DNA of 64,000 nt from Nemertoderma westbladi (Eukaryota > Xenacoelomorpha > Nemertodermatida > Nemertodermatidae), in NCBI GenBank assembly GCA_032718475.1, contig JAUCBJ010009083.1, forward strand, positions 110,353 to 174,352, in the 5' to 3' direction. Under the pieces are notes generated by a model. The model had not been told where the DNA came from. It saw only the letters and a program-made list of their open reading frames with translations, and ran no database searches. Shown piece by piece: positions 45,645 through 56,280 of the stretch. A program made the position numbers and the translations under genes. Each line of letters begins with the position of its first letter. Position 1 is the first letter of the stretch.

Positions 45645-45722
45645 ATTTTCAGGTTTTCACTGATTTGTCATTTTTCAGGTTGTCACTGATTTGTTCTTTT
45701 TCAGGTTTTCACTGATTTGTCC
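45645..45722. repeat. 26-bp tandem repeat, three copies
   Basis: tttcaggttttcactgattt + gtcatt is repeated three times with minor changes. It abuts AT-rich DNA. Confidence 0.85.
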
Positions 45723-45949
45723 TATTTTTACACGAATTCCCTGACACTAGACGTATTTTACTTATTAAAGATTCTACAAACCAGGGACAAGATACGGTAA
45801 TAAATCAAATTTCCGCACAGCGATAATTTCTCGTATAACAGAAATTTGCTTCATACAGTCGGTATACAGTAATATATATGCGTACCAATAATTATTTTCA
45901 TATCAACATCTTTTCCTACATTTAATGAGGCAGTCTAATCATACTATTT

Positions 45950-46285
45950 TAGTATTTTTAAACACACTCAATTCTTGTAAAATATCTATACTTTAATTAA
46001 TACAATTTTAGTATTTTTAAACACACTCAATTCTTGTAAAATATCTATACTTTAATTAATACAATTTTAGTATTTTTAAACACACTCAATTCTTGTAAAA
46101 TATCTATACTTTAATTAATACAATTTTAGTATTTTTAAACACACTCAATTCTTGTAAAATATCTATACTTTAATTAATACAATTTTATTATTTTTAAACA
46201 CACTCAATTCTTGTAAAAAATCTATAGGCCTACTTTAATAATAATACAATATTAGTATTTTTAAACACACTCAATTATGTAATAA
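45950..46285. repeat. 59-bp tandem array, five to six copies
   Basis: Copies start at 45951, 46010, 46069, 46128, 46187 and about 46250. The unit includes agtatttttaaacacactca, attcttgtaaaatatctata and ctttaattaatacaatt. The first four are almost identical. The last is disrupted by a gcctac insertion. A lone copy lies at 47197-47260. Confidence 0.95.
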
Positions 46286-46290
46286 CTATT

Positions 46291-46431
46291 TACATACTTG
46301 TGTGTAAAGTAGCACTTTACAGTGTGATGATCCGAGTGGCTTTGTTTCACGAACGAACGTTAGTGAGTGAGTGAAAATAAAGCCACGAGGGTCAGAACAC
46401 TGTAAAGTACTTTGCAACAAGTATGTATGTA
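46291..46431. repeat. Imperfect hairpin, about 60-bp arms
   Basis: 46291-46350 (tacatacttgtgtgtaaagt ... gagtggctttgtttcac) pairs with 46371-46431 (gtgaaaataaagccacga ... aagtatgtatgta) around a 20-nt loop of gaacgaacgttagtg type. It is a fold-back or MITE remnant adjoining the 59-bp array. Confidence 0.75.
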
Positions 46432-46984
46432 GTTTTATTCCAAAATTTTAACATTACGAAGTGATTGTACATATACATTATAAGTGATAGAAACTGCACA
46501 AATTATATTAGTTGCTGTATAAATAAATGTAAAAATAACATAAATTATGTTATAAATAAGTTAGCTTATATTTATGGTGGCGTTTGGAGCCATGTTATAA
46601 TAATATAGCTAGGCCGTACTGGTTATTAATAGCTACCCCGCCTACCGGTAGGCAATGCAGTAGGCCTATCTGGGCCCATGTGAAGAATACCAGACATTCT
46701 GCCGTTATATTTCACTTTGCAGTTACCCCCTTGTGAAGAATACCAGGTTTTCACCAAAAGCACAGGTTACAGAAGGGCTGAATCTAACCAAAACAATAAA
46801 CTAATTAGTATATCTACAGGTTATAAGACAGAAACAACCGCTATAAAACACCTAATAAAGATAAATTTATAAAAATAAAAAATTTCATATATAAAATACC
46901 AATAAAAAGTCGAACGAATAGAAAAATCCTGGTATTCTTCACATGGGCGCCTATCTGGCTGTCACGCAAATTTCCACATATTGC
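46432..46984. other. AT-rich intergenic
   Basis: Contains a partial copy of the poly(G)-repeat family near 46765-46800 (acaggttacag..., ctaaccaaaacaataaacta) and two agaataccagg words (46684, 46737) with an inverted match at 46930. No gene. Confidence 0.5.
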
Positions 46985-47063
46985 TTACGTGGTATCCAAT
47001 GACGGCGTTAAGTAATATCCCCTTAGTGGACATTACTTAACGCCGTCATGGGATACCACGTAA
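46985..47063. repeat. Near-perfect 32-bp hairpin
   Basis: ttacgtggtatccaatgacg + gcgttaagtaat (46985-47016) is the reverse complement of 47032-47063 with one mismatch, separated by 15 nt. A fragment of the arm (acggcgttgagtaatgttac) recurs at 47161. Confidence 0.9.
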
Positions 47064-47260
47064 ACAATAACACCAAATACAATACTAAATGTACAGGCCA
47101 ATACAATGCTGTAATGTCCTTTAAAGTAAAGTGCTAAATTACAACTCGCTGATAATACTAACGGCGTTGAGTAATGTTACAATTTTGGAATTAAATATCT
47201 ATACTTTAATTAATACAATTTTATTATTTTTAAACACACTCAATTCTTGTAAAATATCAA

Positions 47261-49703
47261 TCCATTATAATTATGACTATAATAATCTTATCAGTGTTTT
47301 AACTGCAGGCCAATTGTCGGAGTTTTAAGTGTTGGTAAAAAGTTTTTACCTTATAGCCATAATTACTTTGTAGCCTGTTGTTAAATAATAAATACATGTT
47401 ACTAATAATAATTAAATTTAATAAAAATAAACTAATATTTTTGATTTAGGACACAGTAGTAGAAACTAAACGACTGTATGTAATTACTTAGAAAAAATAC
47501 GATACGAATCTTTTTGCGTATCGTATCTCGTAAATATCTTTCGCTTTATTCTTAAAAACAGTTTCGTATCGTATCAAAGAAATTGGTTCAAACTGGGCTA
47601 TTTCATCTGGGCTATTTAAGAATAGCCAAACCAAATATTTTTAAAATTGGCCCCAAAATGGCTCTGTAATGGCCAAAAGTGTCTCTTTGCGCCAAAGGCT
47701 ATTTCTCCACTAATTTTTGATAAAATTTGTCGAAATTTAGAATATAAGTTCAGAAGACCTTTGCATCCCATTCTTCTGAACATTTTTCGCTGAAATGGAT
47801 TTGGGTCATTTTAGAACTAAAAGGCCCAAAATGGCTATTTATGGGCCTCTTTCGAGCATTTTCAGCCAAAGTCGTTCAAAATAATTATGGACAAAGGTAT
47901 TCTCAAAAAGTGGACCAAATTTTAACTCATTTCAGTTAAAATTAGCGGAGATATGAACTTTATTTCATGGAAAAATGTCATTCTGAGATACGCAGTCGGT
48001 AGTGAGGCAGTGGAAATGAGCAGAGTTTTGACATATTTTAAAGTGGAAGCCGTGGGCGGTTGTACGTATGACAATATGACGGTTAGTTTGGCCGTGGCGC
48101 TTCCAGATAGATGACTGGGCCCCTGGAGTACCCCTCGGTGGTAAAGTTGGAATCGCGCACTGTGCGGTCGGTGTGCCAGATAGTCGCGGATTCCGCCTGG
48201 GTTGAATACGTAGGAGAAGCAGTCGAGAAGAGTTTGTATAAACGAATTTAGTCCAGCCAGTTTTAACACGAGGGTGGAAGATGCGGATTGGTGGAAAGAA
48301 AACTTTATTTTGAGGTGCCAATTGAGGTTGTTTTTACTTTATCCATATCTTTGAGATTTTTAAGAGAGAGATATGGTGAGATATCTCGTAGGGCATAAGT
48401 TAGATTGGATGCATTTTTGAGTTGAAAATTTTGATTGCGGTTTCTAGAGATAGAAGATGGTTTCGAGAACAAATGACGCTAAAAGCTTTATCTTTTTTCC
48501 GTTTGAAATGAAGTGATAACGATAGCGATGACTGAACGTTTTGGGTTGCGAGTTGAACAGCGCGCTGGTTTTTTCCATCCCATTTGCAGTGCACAAGGTT
48601 TGGAGAGAGTTAAGAGCTGTTTGGATGTCTCTTTGGATTGCTGGAGTAAAATACTAGGACGTCTGCATAAAATATGAATTTAAGGAGGGAGACAGCGCTA
48701 CGGGGGGCGGAGACTACGTAGCAACGTAGGCGATGAATAAAATGAAGTTCAAAGTTGGTTTTAAAGTTTAAGGAACAATTCAAACCTTCCCGCTATTTTA
48801 GATAATGCCATTTTTCTTTGTTCAACAATAACTTTGTCAAAAATGAATGAAATTCAACGAAATTTTTCATCTTTGCTAAAAATATTACAACTAATAAAAC
48901 AACTTTTTACCAATTTAACTGTACTGTGAGAGCCTTTCTTTATTTAAAGGATCTTATTCAATTGTAAAATATCGTGCTGCTCGAAGGTGTTTCAAACAAC
49001 AGACTAGTTCTTTTACTTTGGTTAATAAGTTGAGAGTTTGAGAAAATATATGAGAAAACTGCATGCAGATTTGAAATCTCCATTAAATTCGGCATAATAA
49101 TAGGATCAAATATTTTTACCATTTCCAAAATAGGGGGGTGATAGGCTAGTGTTGAGAACTGAATCAATTTTGATTAATTCCAGCTACAGTATTACAAAAT
49201 ATTGCCCAGTGTTATTCATTTATTAAACTATACTATTACAATACTGTTTCAAATGCTCATTCATCTTAGTTGTGGCTGAGAACTGAATAGATTTTCAGTA
49301 ATTCCAGTTTCAGTTACAGTATTCAAAATCCGTAATTACAGTTTCAGTTACAGTTCTCAACACTAGGTGCTACCCCCGACCACCCCCCCCCCCCCCCCCC
49401 CCCCCCCCACCTACCCCCTTAATAATTTGCAGTAAATTATTTGTTGAGCAATAAAAACATTTCTAAAAATGGTTCTAATTACTGATAAATAATTGATAAA
49501 TTAAGGAAATTAATATTGAAAATAAATAATTAATAAAATTTGTCTTAAATTACATATTTGTAATGCATTGCACTAGGCCTACATCAATATAATTGGAAAG
49601 CTTAAATGATAAATAAAGACCGTTGCACCAAAAGATTATAAATTAAATTAACATCTTACATGTCATACCGTTTATAACCACCGGTAGGACTACGGTAGGG
49701 TAC
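47261..49703. other. Intergenic, partly GC-richer, with 26-nt poly(C)
   Basis: 47640-47930 is a degenerate ccaaaatggc-rich stretch. 47990-48260 is GC-richer and open in several frames on both strands (115-118 codons on minus); the plus strand gives a short coding-like stretch but no family that I recognise. 49383-49408 is C26, preceded by inverted tagtgttgagaactga words (49148, 49355). No supported gene. Confidence 0.45.
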
Positions 49704-50768
49704 CTAGTCGACTCCAGTGGTCGGGACCTCCCTGGAGGGTTCCCTTAGCAACCATCGCCTAAGAGAATCCACCAACACTCCCCCCAACAATATTTGAGTT
49801 GGGTGGTAAATGAGCAAAGGAATTGACAGCAAAGACAATTCCGGCAAACCGTGGTAGATAATTCCCAACATCGGAACTCCAAGAGTCAAGGACTTGTGTG
49901 TGGAACAGAATAGAACCGCTATAATGTCAGAACGGGAGAAGGACAGTAAACCCGATATATAGGACTTATTGCACGCGTAGAAGGCTATTAACATAAAACC
50001 GAGTTGTAAACAAATAATAAGAAGGCACATAGATAGCAAATCGAGATGAGTGATATCGATCTCCGTGGCAAACGTTTGGCAAAAAGTTGTGAAGATAATT
50101 AAGTGCAACATGAGTCTACCGATTACCGATAGGGCCACTCGTTGTTGGTCTATTCGCTCGCGAAAAAATACCCTCAGCAACTGGCCGACTGCAACGGGTA
50201 ACACGACGGTGAGGGACAACTGCACCATAACGCTGATCACCGGTACAGGTGCCGAGGATCCTACGAACACGAGTAATAGAGTAGGAGTTACGAAGATCCC
50301 CAGGAAACTTCCGAGAGCCGAGTTGAATATCGCGGCGGCTTCATTTCCACCGGTGGCTTTGGTTAGAATAACGGCGCTGGACACGGGGGGCGGCATACAC
50401 CCGACAACCTGTAGGCCCTGCAGCAATCCGGGGTGTAAGTAATGGGTCGCGGATAGAACTCGCACAACGCACCAAACGCACGCCGGGAAGAACGCGAGTG
50501 TAAACGCTTGGATAAAAACGTGGAGTTTAACGTTGAGGAAGGCGGCCGTTAATTCGTCACTCTTTAGCGACATTCCGCTGTTTAGGAATATCGTAAAAAC
50601 TGCGATATATTTCACGGTATACTCGGGGCGCAACGGGCCCTCTTTCACGCCGATGTGAGGGAAGAGTTTCGCCAACGATATGACGGTAATAATCCCTACT
50701 AGAAACCATTCCTGCCGTATTGTATCCAATAGCTTCCTCAACTTTATACCGATATATGCCAAAACCAT
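49704..50768 (-). CDS. SLC10A7: Sodium/bile acid cotransporter 7 homologue
   Basis: Single-exon 354-residue polytopic membrane protein of the SBF-like SLC10 family. Diagnostic blocks: EWFLVGI (20-26), NSGMSLKSDELTAAF (63-77), the very conserved VGCMPPPVSSAVILTKATGG then NEAAAIFNSALGSFLG (122-156), FCSTHKSLTLGVPML (287-301) and IPLLIYHPTQILLG (316-329). About ten hydrophobic segments are present. SLC10A7 does not move bile acids; it affects intracellular calcium and Golgi glycosylation and is linked to skeletal dysplasia in humans. I start at ATG 50768, matching the family N-terminus; the frame is open upstream to a GTG at 50951, which I treat as 5' UTR. The vertebrate gene is multi-exonic, but this copy is intronless and intact. 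Confidence 0.95.
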   Translation of the reverse strand: MVLAYIGIKLRKLLDTIRQEWFLVGIITVISLAKLFPHIGVKEGPLRPEYTVKYIAVFTIFLNSGMSLKSDELTAAFLNVKLHVFIQAFTLAFFPACVWCVVRVLSATHYLHPGLLQGLQVVGCMPPPVSSAVILTKATGGNEAAAIFNSALGSFLGIFVTPTLLLVFVGSSAPVPVISVMVQLSLTVVLPVAVGQLLRVFFRERIDQQRVALSVIGRLMLHLIIFTTFCQTFATEIDITHLDLLSMCLLIICLQLGFMLIAFYACNKSYISGLLSFSRSDIIAVLFCSTHKSLTLGVPMLGIIYHGLPELSLLSIPLLIYHPTQILLGGVLVDSLRRWLLREPSREVPTTGVD

Positions 50769-50905
50769 TGTTTTTATTTTTTGTACGTCGGTCGGTATGC
50801 CTGTGGCTGTGGCGTGGCTGTATGTACCGGTAGCACAATAGGGTGCGTTCCTGTCAGACTGCAAGACAACCTGACAACAAAGAGACCCAATTGTCTTAGC
50901 CTCAG

Positions 50906-50917
50906 CCAATGTCCAAT
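50906..50917. promoter_or_regulatory. Paired CCAAT boxes upstream of SLC10A7
   Basis: CCAAT at 50906-50910 and 50913-50917, about 140-150 bp upstream of the SLC10A7 ATG. CCAAT works in either orientation through NF-Y. Spacing and position fit a proximal promoter. Confidence 0.35.
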
Positions 50918-51765
50918 CAGACTGCAGACAAAGTGTTTCAGGACCCTTCACTTATTCGGCTGAACTCTCAGACTGTGTACAGTACTTGTCAGCTTGTATT
51001 AATACCTGAATACAGTACACAGTAACCTGATTACCAGACGGTCTGCCTAGCTGTACCGTAGGCCTATAACAGGGACTATTACTATACTGTGGCTTGTCAG
51101 CTTGTGTGATAGTGGATAGGCCTAGGCTATTTGGTTTGTTTTATGGTTAGGCTGTTAGGGTTAGTTGGAATGACCTCAACCACCGTGTAAACCTGTAGTC
51201 GTGTAAACAACCCTAAGTCATAAGCTAATCTAATCTAACGAATTTAAATTTGAAAGTATTTCCATTTACAGATCTAGGCCTAATAACAGAATAACAAGCA
51301 GACAAGGTTTGTACTATTCTACTGGCTGACTTGTAATTGTAAGTACAACGTATCGGTCAGGTACCAAAATGTTCAGATGTCCGTATACCGGTAGCCTGGT
51401 AGCTAGCGGTACCGTACCGTACTTCATATTGATGAGACCCTACGATATACTGATATAGTGACAAATAATGTGAGTTCATATGGAATTGACGGCAACCTTA
51501 CTACCTGACAATTCATAATATATTATGGCGAAATACAAAATAAACATAATTACGGTTACTGGTATAAGCTAATAACTGCCTAATCATATACCAGTATACC
51601 GGTAATCTGTCAGTCTGTAATCAAGTACCCGTACCGTACCGGTAATGTGTAATGCAATGCCGGCATCTCACAATAAGCAGGTGTTGTTTGTTCTGCAGTT
51701 TGAATTTCCCTCCACGAATACGAGAACACCTTATGTCTGTATATAAATTGGCGTTATATTCTAAT
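50918..51765. other. Intergenic upstream of SLC10A7
   Basis: Rich in cagactg, accggta, gtaccg and aggcctac words. No gene or larger repeat. Confidence 0.45.
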
Positions 51766-51775
51766 ATTAAATTAT

Positions 51776-53170
51776 AAGTGTGGCTAAGTCACACGAATAG
51801 TTCCCAAAAGGCACTTTGGCATTTTTGCATTTTTTCCAGGTACCTAACAGCCTAAATAATTGCAACCAGCGTAAATGCCAAAATGCCAGAGTGCTTTTGG
51901 GGAACTGTAGTATAAATCCTTAAGAGTTACTTTGGCATACTGGCATTTAATTGTAAATCATTATTAGCTAGATTAGTGATGATATTACTACATTATACAG
52001 TACGCTTAAGTGTCTGAGTGTGCATAGCATAGTAAGCATAGTTTAGTTCCCCATCTCGGTAGGTGTACGATTAAATTAAATTAAAGCATACTACCTAGTA
52101 TTAGCTTTGATTGAACATGCTTAAATATGAAATGAATTACTGCGTACACCGCGCAATTGTAGGTCATACCTATTTAATGTAAATCTTTTATAAAAAAGTT
52201 TTTATAAAACGTTCCAGATTATAATTTGAAACTGTCAATACGGTATTACATTTGTATTATATACAATAATATTGCCGCTCCATTCAATTAAATTATGTTT
52301 ATTCCTTTATATTATGTCACGTGAACGTGAAGTAAACAAAATTGCACCCTAACACCACGTATGAGTAATTTCAATGAAATGAAATGTAATATAGGTAGAT
52401 TTTGAGAGTCAGGATCAGGGAAGGGAAACGGAAAGGCAGGTTAGCTAATTAGCAGAGCTGGAAGACGCTAGTGCTATCCACCGTATTCCGCATGATGTGG
52501 GGGAGGCATTAATCAGACAGAGACTCAGTCAATGAGACAGGGGGGGGGGGGGGGGGGGGGGACTGAACGCAAATCCCATCTTGGCGAATTAATATCCCGC
52601 CTCAATGTTAAATTCTCAATTTATAGGGAAAGGAGCAGGAGCAGGTTACAGTGGCACGTTATTCTAACCAAAACAATAAACTAAACACAATAGAACAGGT
52701 TACAGTTTTATCAGCTGTTAAGTCTTTTATCAGCTGAGTAATCAGCTGTTATTCACATCGAATTTCCCCTGGAGAGGGATTAATTTGTATTGCGTCGAAA
52801 GTCCCCCCTATCTGCAGTAAATACTGCGAGTGAATATATTAATACTATGTTGAACTACAATAACTAAGTAATACTTTATCAATTAAATATTATTGTATGT
52901 TATGTATGTTATGGAGTACATTATAGGTTCTACACACAGTAAAGTGTTCTTAAGGATAAAGTTCTTTAGGCCTACCCGGATCTCAGCGAATAATGAATTT
53001 CAACTAAGTGCCAGAATGCCAAAGTGCCTTTAGGGAACTCTTAAGGATTTATACTACAGTTCCCCAAAAGCACTCTGGCATTTACGCTGGTTGCAATTAT
53101 TTAGGTACCTGGAAAATGACAAAATGCCAAAGTGCCTTTTGGGAACTATTCGTGTGACTTAGCCACACAT
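51776..53170. mobile_element. 1.4-kb inverted-repeat element with 10-bp duplication
   Basis: Arms about 51776-51950 and 53015-53170 are inverted copies (tgtggctaagtcacacgaat, agttcccaaaaggcactttg, ccaaaatgccagagtgcttt). ttaaattata flanks both outer ends (51766-51775 and 53171-53180). The core is noncoding and holds a nested copy of the poly(G)-headed repeat at 52540-52690. The arms repeat the word ccaaa(a/g)tgcc internally. This is a non-autonomous DNA element; its superfamily is undetermined. Confidence 0.82.
52540..52690 (+). repeat. Dispersed repeat headed by poly(G), nested copy
   Basis: G22 (52540-52561) followed by gcaaatcccatcttggcgaa, ttaatatcccgcctcaatgt, gaaaggagcaggagcaggtt and cgttattctaaccaaaacaa, matching the copy at 4377 closely. 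Nested inside the inverted-repeat element, so it inserted later or was captured. Confidence 0.8.
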
Positions 53171-53180
53171 TTAAATTATA

Positions 53181-53495
53181 CGCATTTAATCTGGGACGAC
53201 AATATCTGCTTACCCTCAAGAGCAAACAAATGTTAATTACCTCGACCCAAAATTTATGTTTTATTAACATAAAATTTGTTTAATTATTTGAAAATCGCAC
53301 TTTTGGAATGGAGCTTTGCTTCCAGTGACGCTGGTGGCAAAGTAGTTGTGCAGGGATACAAGTTGGACAGAGTCACACACTTCGCAAGCTGCTGTAATCT
53401 ATTCCTCCAAACTTACAGGAATACTACCTTCTGATGTGATTCCTTTCTTTATCAAACACCACATTTCTTAACTTCATAATTTCATCACTTCGGCA
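53181..53495. other. Intergenic
   Basis: No coding or repeat feature supported. Confidence 0.4.
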
Positions 53496-53580
53496 ATGAC
53501 GTCCAGATGGGATCGAACTGGTAAAACTCCAGATTGTAAGTCAGATGTTAACCATTCCGGTATCGCCTCAGGTAAATGTA
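53496..53580 (-). mobile_element. tRNA-derived SINE-like fragment
   Basis: On the minus strand: ggaatggttaacatctgac (A-box region, 53557-53539), acttacaatctgg like an anticodon arm, then ccagttcgatccca (B box, 53522-53508). Order and spacing resemble a tRNA 5' half and TPsiC arm, but the molecule does not fold as a full tRNA. Likely the head of a SINE. Confidence 0.5.
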
Positions 53581-54113
53581 GACCTAGAAATACTACTGTA
53601 CAGTACCTGATAACTTGTATGTCCGCAATTTGCGTCCTCATGACCTCCCATTTGTCAATTCCATTATCTGCTGCCACTGTGCTCACTGCTCAATGCCACT
53701 GTGCTCACTGCTCAATGCCATTGTACTCAAACGTCTTTTCTTGACCACGCTCTGACCATTTTTCGTGGTACAGTAGCTGTTTCTCAAATTTTCTATTAAT
53801 ATTCGTAAGCCTACTGAATGGATGACTTTGTTGAGACGCCTCTTAAAGAACGCTGGCCTTGAAGATGCGCGTATAATCTCGCGAAAGAAAGTTGAGATGT
53901 GACGGCGCAATTTTGCCGATAAGCCGGCTAACTGCATTGATGTAGTACTGCATTTCTAGTGGCAATTTTTATGTATAATGGAATCTAGGCTGTCTGTCTG
54001 CTATTGTCCGTCCAATTACAATAAATCACACCGCCTAGCTAAAATTTCAGTTTTGGGGTTTTTTACTGGGTCAGAGATTTCATTTAGGGTAATTTTTTTG
54101 TGTTTAGCGGAAT
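53581..54113. other. Intergenic
   Basis: Contains a two-copy cactgtgctcactgctcaatg repeat (53675-53720). An 84-codon minus frame at 53683-53937 has moderately protein-like composition, but no family is recognised. Confidence 0.4.
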
Positions 54114-54229
54114 CTAGACTTTGTGTCTGTCTGTCTGTTTATCTAGACTTTGTGTCTGTCTGTCTGTTTATCTAGACTTTGTGTCTGTCTGTCTGTTTAT
54201 CTAGACTTTGTGTCTGTCTGTCTGTTTAT
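54114..54229. repeat. 29-bp tandem repeat, four copies
   Basis: ctagactttgtgtctgtctg + tctgtttat is repeated four times, almost perfect. Confidence 0.95.
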
Positions 54230-55234
54230 CCATCAGTTTGAAATTTTGTTATAGAACGAAAAGTGCAAGTAGTGTATAAAAAACAGTCAAGACATGGTCA
54301 GATTTTTTAAAAATGTTACCATCTGAATCACCTACCTCAAAAACCTCACAAGAATGAAAATTACGTAATTAGACAAATCGATTTTTGAAATATTGTTATG
54401 GTACGAAAAGTGAAAGTAGTGAAAAAGCCCAATATCTCGTAAACGAAAACTGATATTGCAAAACCGCGCAAATATTTGAAATCCAAATACAATTTCGGTC
54501 TTAATGAAACAATAAAAAAACTATTTTTTTTCACCAAATTCGACTACCTCCCCCTCCCTTTAATTCGATACATGTTGTTATTGCATATTAATGCATTCCA
54601 TATACTGTAATATAGGCCTGTTACTCGTTTCGTTCCGATGAAATAAACGTGCGATACGGCATAGCGAGATAATACAGCTTGTTCAAAAAAATGAATACTT
54701 TCTAATTGTAGGGCTACATGAGTTTCATGTAATTCGACGTTTTTTTGTACTACTGTACAGTACTGTAATATTGTTTGTTATATGTTATAAAATTAGTAAT
54801 ATATTTATTTTACTATTAGTACTAAAATAAAATAGATACTGTATTAAGCAATTCTTGTGGTTGCAATAAGTGTGTAAAGTAGTCCTAAACAACTTAACCA
54901 CTTATGCATGGAATATGGCCGGGAAATCCGACAAGTAACAAAATTGCTATAACGTTTATAAGAAGCATCTATAGCACAGTATGACCTTCTTATACTGTAC
55001 ATTAGATATATATATATCTCCGGAGCACGTTATGGAGTCCAATAACATTATTACTTGCGCGGTCAAACTATTCTGCGAAAAGACACAAATCATAGACTAC
55101 TGTTGCCAAAACTATTTACTACCTTTTTTTTGTACTACCGTTTATTATATATAAAATTAAATTTTTTTACTACAGTTTTTCATGAATTGTAACCCTTCTA
55201 TTAAAGTAGGCCTACTGAAATTATTATTATTATT
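54230..55234. other. AT-rich intergenic
   Basis: No gene. Two copies of a ttttgttatagaacgaaaagtg-like word (54244, 54392) suggest a degenerate duplication. Confidence 0.45.
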
Positions 55235-55800
55235 CCGGTGGTGAATCGGCCAATTTCCTTTTGTAGTATTTTTCATTAACTTTTTTATCATTTTTAATTC
55301 ACTACCTTTTTTATCATTTTCATAGTTTCATTACCTTTTTTAAATCAGTACCGGTAGCTATCTGACTGCGACTGTACAGTATTGTTGTTTCAGTTCAGTA
55401 GCACTACCTTGAGATGATTCGAAATGACTACCGGTAATCAGTTTGTGTCTGGCGAGGTAAAACGTTATGTCTCTCTTGGTTACACTTATAAACAAATACT
55501 AGTCTACTTATTCCAACAACATCATGATGTTCTGGTTTCTCAGAGAACTGTGCGACGATATTTACAAGAAATGGGTTTTCAAAAGAAATGAAGTAAAAAT
55601 GATAAAAAAGGTAATGAATGACTTACACAGTCCAGCAGTCAGACAGTAGGTTAGGCCTTGATATGCACCCTACCGGTACCGGTATAAAAAAGGAAATTAA
55701 AGTAAAAATGATAAAAAAAGGTAATGAAACTATGGAAATGATAAAAAAGATAACGAAGAATGCTACTGTACAAAAGGAAATTGGCCGATTCTCACCACCG
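55235..55800. mobile_element. Inverted-repeat element carrying a truncated transposase
   Basis: The left arm (ccggtggtgaatcggccaat, ttccttttgtagta, then ttttttatcattttcatagt and ttcattacctttttt) recurs inverted at the right (55600-55800, ending cgattctcaccaccg). Total about 566 bp. The arms are decorated with repeated gataaaaaaggtaatga words. No target duplication detected. The core includes the HTH ORF at 55424. Confidence 0.7.
55424..55591 (+). CDS. 55-aa helix-turn-helix ORF, transposase remnant
   Basis: ATG 55424 to TGA 55591. The peptide has a basic segment and a homeodomain-like helix-turn-helix pattern: VKRYVSLGYTYKQI, then VSQRTVRRYLQEMGFQKK. This is typical of the N-terminal DNA-binding region of DDE-type transposases and integrase-core proteins. 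No catalytic domain follows, so it is the leading fragment kept in a deletion derivative, or a DNA-binding-only peptide. It lies between the inverted repeats, supporting transposon origin. Whether it is translated is unknown. Confidence 0.55.
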   Translation: MTTGNQFVSGEVKRYVSLGYTYKQILVYLFQQHHDVLVSQRTVRRYLQEMGFQKK

Positions 55801-56280
55801 TAGATCTAAGTTTAGACTTTTGTCTTTTGATTTGGTAATATGATCTTCAGAAAAAAACAAACCATGTGTAACATCTGTAGTACCTCGTCCATCGACGGTT
55901 TATTTTTCTTCAGGTGTAGGGCCTACGGTACTGTATCGAAACCGTTAGTTCTACCGTAACACTCTACTAAAACATTAAATAATAAATACATTCTATCAGT
56001 TTTGTGCTGTATTCTGTATGCAAGTAATCCTGTATCTACTCATCTAGGCTTACTTAGAATCAAATAATTAAGTAACAATTAATTGCTATTAATAATAATT
56101 AACAAAACTAAATAAATAATACAGTACTGTAATAAGGACTTTCTTAAAAAAAAATAAAAAAAGTAATTTTGCGGCTATCCTTTTAAAGGACAATAAATAG
56201 GACAATTAATACTGAGTTTGTCAAGAACTACAGGTAGTAAGTAATCCACAACTCATCATCCCCATTCAAATTCTAAAAGC
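55801..56280. other. AT-rich 3' flank of the receptor gene
   Basis: Likely includes the 3' UTR of the minus-strand glutamate receptor. No other feature. Confidence 0.45.

Noticed and set aside
47922-48321. Two overlapping minus frames of 115-118 codons and a short plus-strand coding-like stretch
   Set aside because: Open because the segment is GC-richer. Frames on both strands are open and no family is recognisable.
50769-50951. Upstream extension of SLC10A7 by 61 codons from a GTG
   Set aside because: Not conserved in the family and lacks an ATG. The ATG at 50768 matches the known N-terminus, and the extension overlaps the CCAAT pair.
53683-53937. 84-codon minus-strand ORF as a gene
   Set aside because: Overlaps a short tandem repeat, has no start context or homologous family that I recognise, and stands alone.
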